Shown here: positions 59,214-64,000 of the stretch, piece after piece
How the letters are laid out: every line of letters begins with the position of its first letter
How positions within the stretch are numbered: position 1 is the first letter of the stretch
From: Cymodocea nodosa
Taxonomy: Eukaryota > Streptophyta > Magnoliopsida > Alismatales > Cymodoceaceae
Assembly: GCA_036874045.1 (NCBI GenBank)
Contig: JAZBRI010000003.1
Location: 756,501 to 820,500 of the forward strand
Direction of reading: 5' to 3'
DNA: 64,000 nt
The notes under the pieces: generated by a model
The model's input: only the letters and a program-made list of their open reading frames with translations
What the model was told of the DNA's origin: nothing
The model's database searches: none
Translations under genes and position numbers: made by a program

Positions 59214-62200
59214 ATGGAAGGACCGAGCAATGGCGGCCTGCTCTACCACGAGGTGCAGGAGTCCAAGCTCTGCGCCGTCCACTGCGTCAACACCGTCCTC
59301 CAGGGGCCTTTCTTCACGGAGCTCGACCTCGCCGCCTTGGCCTCCGATCTCGACCAGAAGGAGAGGCAGGTGATCATCGAGGGCGTCCCCCTCGTCTCCG
59401 ACGAATTCCTCTCGGAGGACTCCCACAATGTCTCCATGGGTGGCGATTTCAGCATCCAGGTTCGAGAACGTAAAAAAATAAAATTTGCATTTTTTTGTTG
59501 GAATTCAGATTGCCCAGTATCGAAGAAAAATTTTGCGATTTTTTGGATGGTGCGTGCTGTTCATTTGGCTCAAGTTCACTATCTTCAATTGATATTACGT
59601 GCTGTTATTAGTGAAATAAGGAAGCACTTCAATTGATATGAACAACTTTGCAAGAGGCAACTGCAAGTGAAATATCATACTATTAGCATGTCTTTTGCAC
59701 CGTCTGTGGCATGTTTATACGTGAGTGTTCCTTGAAAACCCCATAGCCAATTGGATTTTCTTCCTGGTCTACTCCCAAGTGTAGACCTCTATCTGTTAAA
59801 ATAACAAAGTATACTATCATCTTGGAACTTTAGAAATGAAATTGAAGAATCTACCTAACACAAATATGTGATGGGCCGAAGATACATGCGGAAAGCTGTA
59901 GATGAAGATAGAAACTAAAAGAGACAAAGCCACTCTGTCAAGTTAGAAACTTTCCACAAATATGTGACCCTCACTAGCCCTGCCCTATAGCAAATTGAAG
60001 AACGAGATAGCACCAGTCACATTATTGAATCTGAGATTGGCACTGGAGCCTGTTATGGTTCACCAACTTGTGCACGTTCCGCTCTGCTTCACTGTGATGC
60101 CTTTCTTATGGTTGCCCTCCTTACCTGCTGATTGTAAACCTCCAAGTATCTTCGAAGCCAAGGTTGTTAAGTTGCCAAGGTGCTTGACCACCTAGGTGCC
60201 CAATATTCATTTTTATTTTCTTATACGTATCTGTAATCTGTACTATATTTTGCGAGATTCTCAGGTTTCCTCAACACCTTCTCCCTTGTCGATATTAGTT
60301 ATCATGATTAGCCTTCTTTGTAACATCTACTACCATTACTTTCCCTCTTAGGTGCATCATCTACCTCACTATCTCCTGCATCCTTTTCCCAACACCAAGA
60401 AAAAATGCAATGCCTCATCAGAAAATCTAGTCTCAAACTTCTTTTCCTCTTCTAATATTCAATATCACCATCAAGGAGGCTGAGACATTCAAGCAAGTTG
60501 TTGCTTTACTGTTTTTTTTAACTTTGGGTGGTGTTTGCTGTTTGGAATTTTGGGTCTTTTACTTTTTATTTTTGGGATTCTCTTTGATGTTTGAAGAAGA
60601 GATGAGGTTTGTTTTTGTTTGTTTTTAGTCCTAGAACAAATTCATGGGTGGAAACATGTGCTTGAGGCTTTTGTCTTCTCTCCGATGGAAAATTTTCAAT
60701 ATGTCTTCTCATAAAGTATTTCAACTTCCCAAAAGAAATAAACCATATGCCTGCTGGATTTTTCTTCTTTTTCTAAGTTGTTTGTGATTTTCATAGGTGA
60801 AATAGGCAACTTATTCACTTGAGTTCTTAGCTTGTTTTTTCTCCATTTGTTGAAGATTTGTGATGGAAAACGAGCTCTATCCACTCACATTTTCTTTTCT
60901 CATTGGCAAATTTTTTCTTTATGTGGTCCTATAAACGAATTTTGCTATTATGGGGCAATTTCATTTTCTTAAAAAAGTAGAAATTGAGCTGTCTGTTTCT
61001 TTTGCAAGAAAATTTCAAGATTATTTTGTGTGCTCTACATTCTCTACGTTAGAAATTACTATATTTCACTTTTCATCCCTTCAACTGTTTGATATGGGGT
61101 CCTTGCAAACATTCAAGATGATAATTTAAGTTGTTTGGCCTAATATGCTTTGTCTGGACGTGACAAGTTGAGTGGTAGGATATTCCCCTAGTCTTCTTGC
61201 TTTGCCTTTAAAATTTTGGTCCATTTGATCTTTTTAGACTAGCTTTGAAAAACTATTTATTCTGTTAAAATAAAAATTTCACATTTTGATAACATGCATG
61301 GTTTCACTTATATATGTGACGAATTCTTTTGAAGAATATCATCAAAAATTCCTATGGCATTCTAAATCTGTATACCTAGTGCTAAAGTGAGTGCACACCT
61401 TCGTGCAAGCAATATTGTAGCTTTTGCTTCTATTTACATGACATGGCAAGAAGCACATTAGAAATTATGAAAAGCAAAGAATTCTTTGGCCAGTTTATGC
61501 ATTTCCAGTGAATCTCATACATGTAATATCCTCACCCCTTTCTTCTTGAGATTAACATATCAGGAATACTAGATTTTCTTTGCAATTTAAAGTAAAAATG
61601 AAGTAAAAAGAGGAATAGATCCTCTCACTTGATCCAAACTTATATTTTATAATAGCTAGATCCTGTCACAAAATTACCCAATGCTTCATCAAGAGGGATG
61701 AGCTAAATTCAGTATACTGCATGTATGTCTTTCTCATCCTTGGTGAGCTAACTGAAAAACATGCATCATTTTCCTTTTTTGTTGTATTAGCGTCATTTAT
61801 ATGTGTATAAACTATTTAATCATAGAGCTACACATTGTTAGATTGGTTTTAGATCAAGTTTTTACTTAAGAAGAATAGTATTTCACACATGATAGCACGG
61901 CTATCCTTTTCTTTCTTCAAGAAAATAGTGGTTATCCTTTTTCAATAATGTGTCATTCTTTGCAATCTCATGTCAAAAGCTAAACACTTCATCCCTGGAA
62001 ATCATGTATTTAGTGTGATGTCACTTTAAATTTGAGATTTTTGTGCACCTCTTTGTTATCTACATATCTAGAATGCCCATATTGTTGCCTATTTTATTTT
62101 CCATTTTTTACATTTTTAGTTGGAGAAATTTAGTCCTTTTTTTGTAATTTCAGTTACTATTTGTATTTTTTAATAAAAATACCATAGAACATTGATATGG

Positions 62201-63949
62201 GATGTGTACATTGCATTTAGTTCAGAGCCAAAATGAAAATTTCAAGTTCTCAAGTCCATGACGCAGGAATGGGTGGATATCATGCATCCCAGCTATATTC
62301 TTTTCTATGAGATGAGTAGTCACGATACGAAACAAAAAAGGTCAATGAAACCAAGTTTTCATAATGAAGAGTATTCTGTTAACTTTCCACACTTTTCACA
62401 CTCCACTTAAAAGTTATCTTTACTTATCTGCCTCTGCCTTCTATAAGAATAGTGAAGTAACTTCTGATTTTTAAAATCCTACTTTAGTTAATATCATAAA
62501 CTAAACTAGAAGCTTAATATCAGTGACATTTCTGACTATAAAACAATTTTGTGTTTCCTGACTTGCTTAATTCCTCTTGAGTACAATGCTTCTTTCAAGC
62601 AAGTTATTTTTGACAAAATAATTAGACAGAGGATGTTGATATTTAGTCATTCCATGTGATGCTAGATATGAAGTATTTATTTTCCTCTGTATTATTTTGA
62701 AGAACCGCTTACTTATATTCTTTTTGTTCCTAATTTATTATAAGGCATCTGATTTCTATCAACCTATAGATAATTCAAATATTACATTCTTATTTATCAT
62801 TACAGATTTTATACCATTTGCACCAGCATCTCTAATATTTTAAGAAGAGGAAGCATTGTTAGCTATGGTTCGCAGATATATTCCTTTCCATTATTATTCT
62901 TGCTGTCATTCTTTTTTCTTCATCGTCACTTGTCTGATACTTTGATGTTAGTTCCAGGTTTTTAGAATTCCAAATACAAGTTTTTCGATTTATCATTTCT
63001 ATTATAGTCATTAGGTTAGTTTGTCTTTTTGATTTCAAATTCACATGTATTTATGATAGTTAAGCATCAGCAGCTACATGTTTCATCTTCTTAGATCTTT
63101 CTTTTTCACGTGGGTTTAGTTGCTTTAAAAGCTTGCACTCCAAGTTCTGGTTACTTGTTAATGTCAGTACTAAATCATGCGTAATAGGTGCAGGGTTTTA
63201 TTACTAATGAATGTTTGTTTCCGTAATGGATGGAATTCTTACTGTTCCACAAATCTGTGATCTTGAAGGTATTGGAGAAGGCTCTCGAAGTGTGGGATTT
63301 GATGGTTATTCCCCTCGATTCACCTGTTGCAGAGCCATCGAAGCATGATCCTGAGCTGGAGAATGCCTACATCTGTAACTTGCAGAATCATTGGTTCTGC
63401 ATTAGGAAGGTGGATGGGGAGTGGTATAATTTCAACAGTCTCTATCCGGCGCCGGAACATCTTACCAAGTTTTATCTCTCTGCTTATCTAGACACTCTTA
63501 AAGGTAGCGGGTGGAGTATCTTCCTTGTCAGAGGTAACTTCCCAAAGGAGTGTCCTATACACTCATCTGATGCTTCTAGTGGGTTTGGTCAATGGCTTAC
63601 ACCTGAAGACGCAAAGGGTATTACCAATTCATGCAATCAGAGTAAGAATATTAATCAGAGCATTGAACCATTACCCACCACATACCCACCACAATATTCT
63701 GGTGGAAGAGATCTAATGTCGGAGCAAGAGCAACAGGATCTGGCTGCTGCAATCCAGGCAAGCTTAATGGACACGGTTACTTACAAGTCCGCTCCAGCAC
63801 AAGCAAGTGGAAGTCCAAAAGGTGATGATGGACCTAATTCACCACACAGAATTGTAAAGCATACGGAAAGTACATCCCAAACCAGCATAGCCGAAAAGGA
63901 TGAGGACCAAGACGATTCCACCACATCCGTGGAGAACAACAAACGGTAA
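59214..63949 (+). CDS. Josephin-domain deubiquitinase (ataxin-3-like)
   Basis: Cysteine protease that trims ubiquitin chains. Two exons: 59214-59459 and 63269-63949, phase 0, 309 codons. The Josephin fold starts at YHEVQESKLCAVHCVN, with predicted catalytic Cys20. Exon 2 supplies ALEVWDL, ICNLQNHWFCIRKV with catalytic His123, and WYNFNSL with Asn138. The intron falls just after the DFSIQ strand. A ubiquitin-interacting motif lies at about 233-250 (EQEQQDLAAAIQASL), followed by a polar acidic tail. There is no poly-Gln tract, unlike the human protein. The frame is open upstream to an ATG at 59055 (53 extra codons), but family alignment and the TATA position favour 59214. The exon 2 acceptor (cttgaag) has a weak pyrimidine tract, yet it keeps the family sequence continuous. 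Confidence 0.9.
59460..63268 (+). other. 3.8-kb intron of the Josephin gene
   Basis: AT-rich, with no recognisable retroelement protein and no clear tandem array. A short GC-richer stretch at 60155-60200 (ccaaggt...ccacctaggtgcc) resembles the sequence around 28308-28345 and may derive from the same element family. Confidence 0.6.
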
Positions 63950-64000
63950 ATAGTGGAGCCACGCTGGACTCATCTTCAAACTTCCAAGGATTTCGATGGC

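Noticed and set aside
58935..59426. 163-codon minus-strand frame over the Josephin promoter
   Set aside because: It overlaps exon 1 of the Josephin gene and the TATA region. No family features.
1..64000. CRISPR arrays, bacterial operons, phage or organelle insertions
   Set aside because: No direct-repeat/spacer arrays, no ribosome-binding-site gene clusters, and no plastid or mitochondrial genes recognised. The window is ordinary plant nuclear DNA.
1..64000. tRNA and other structured RNA genes
   Set aside because: No cloverleaf with A and B boxes was noticed by eye. A covariance-model scan would be needed to exclude them.

Overview
This window is nuclear DNA from a flowering plant. The evidence is multi-exon genes with GT-AG introns, plant-specific families (plant IPC synthase, SR45a, GIL1/IRKI family), and introns filled with decayed Copia, Gypsy, L1 and RTE retroelements. 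Several first exons and one intronless gene are GC-rich inside AT-rich surroundings. That fits a non-grass monocot best, but this is an inference from composition and the species cannot be fixed from sequence alone. I found no sign of a new multi-gene system. All seven genes belong to known eukaryotic families. The unusual material lies in gene structure, TE load and local decay.

Layout: (1) 1-2474, AT-rich flank with a ~100-bp-period tandem repeat and simple repeats. (2) 2475-5737 (+), inositol phosphorylceramide synthase (IPCS/ERH1 type), core intact, with a hAT-like element in an intron and a frameshifted C-terminal tail whose old last exon is still visible at 6918-7000. (3) 8418-11164 (-), a membrane-anchored RING-CH (RINGv) E3-like protein. 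(4) 11165-16620, mostly empty, with a MITE-like element. (5) 16621-19343 (-), the SR45a/Tra2-type splicing factor. (6) 21130-51150 (+), SKI2, the RNA helicase of the SKI complex: 23 exons across 30 kb whose joined frame is 1344 codons without interruption, despite introns carrying many retroelement remnants in both orientations. (7) 53209-54613 (+), a membrane-anchored HAD subfamily IIIB acid-phosphatase-like protein. (8) 57094-58431 (+), an intronless GIL1/IRKI-family (DUF641) protein. (9) 59214-63949 (+), a Josephin-domain (ataxin-3-like) deubiquitinase with a 3.8-kb intron.

The genes act in separate processes: sphingolipid synthesis, ubiquitin ligation and deubiquitination, splicing, cytoplasmic mRNA decay, and tropism/receptor-kinase signalling. 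The only suggestive neighbour pair is SR45a and SKI2, two RNA-processing genes placed head to head with 1.8 kb between start codons. Exon boundaries were derived by hand from splice-site dinucleotides, phase bookkeeping and remembered family similarity. No alignment or database search was run.
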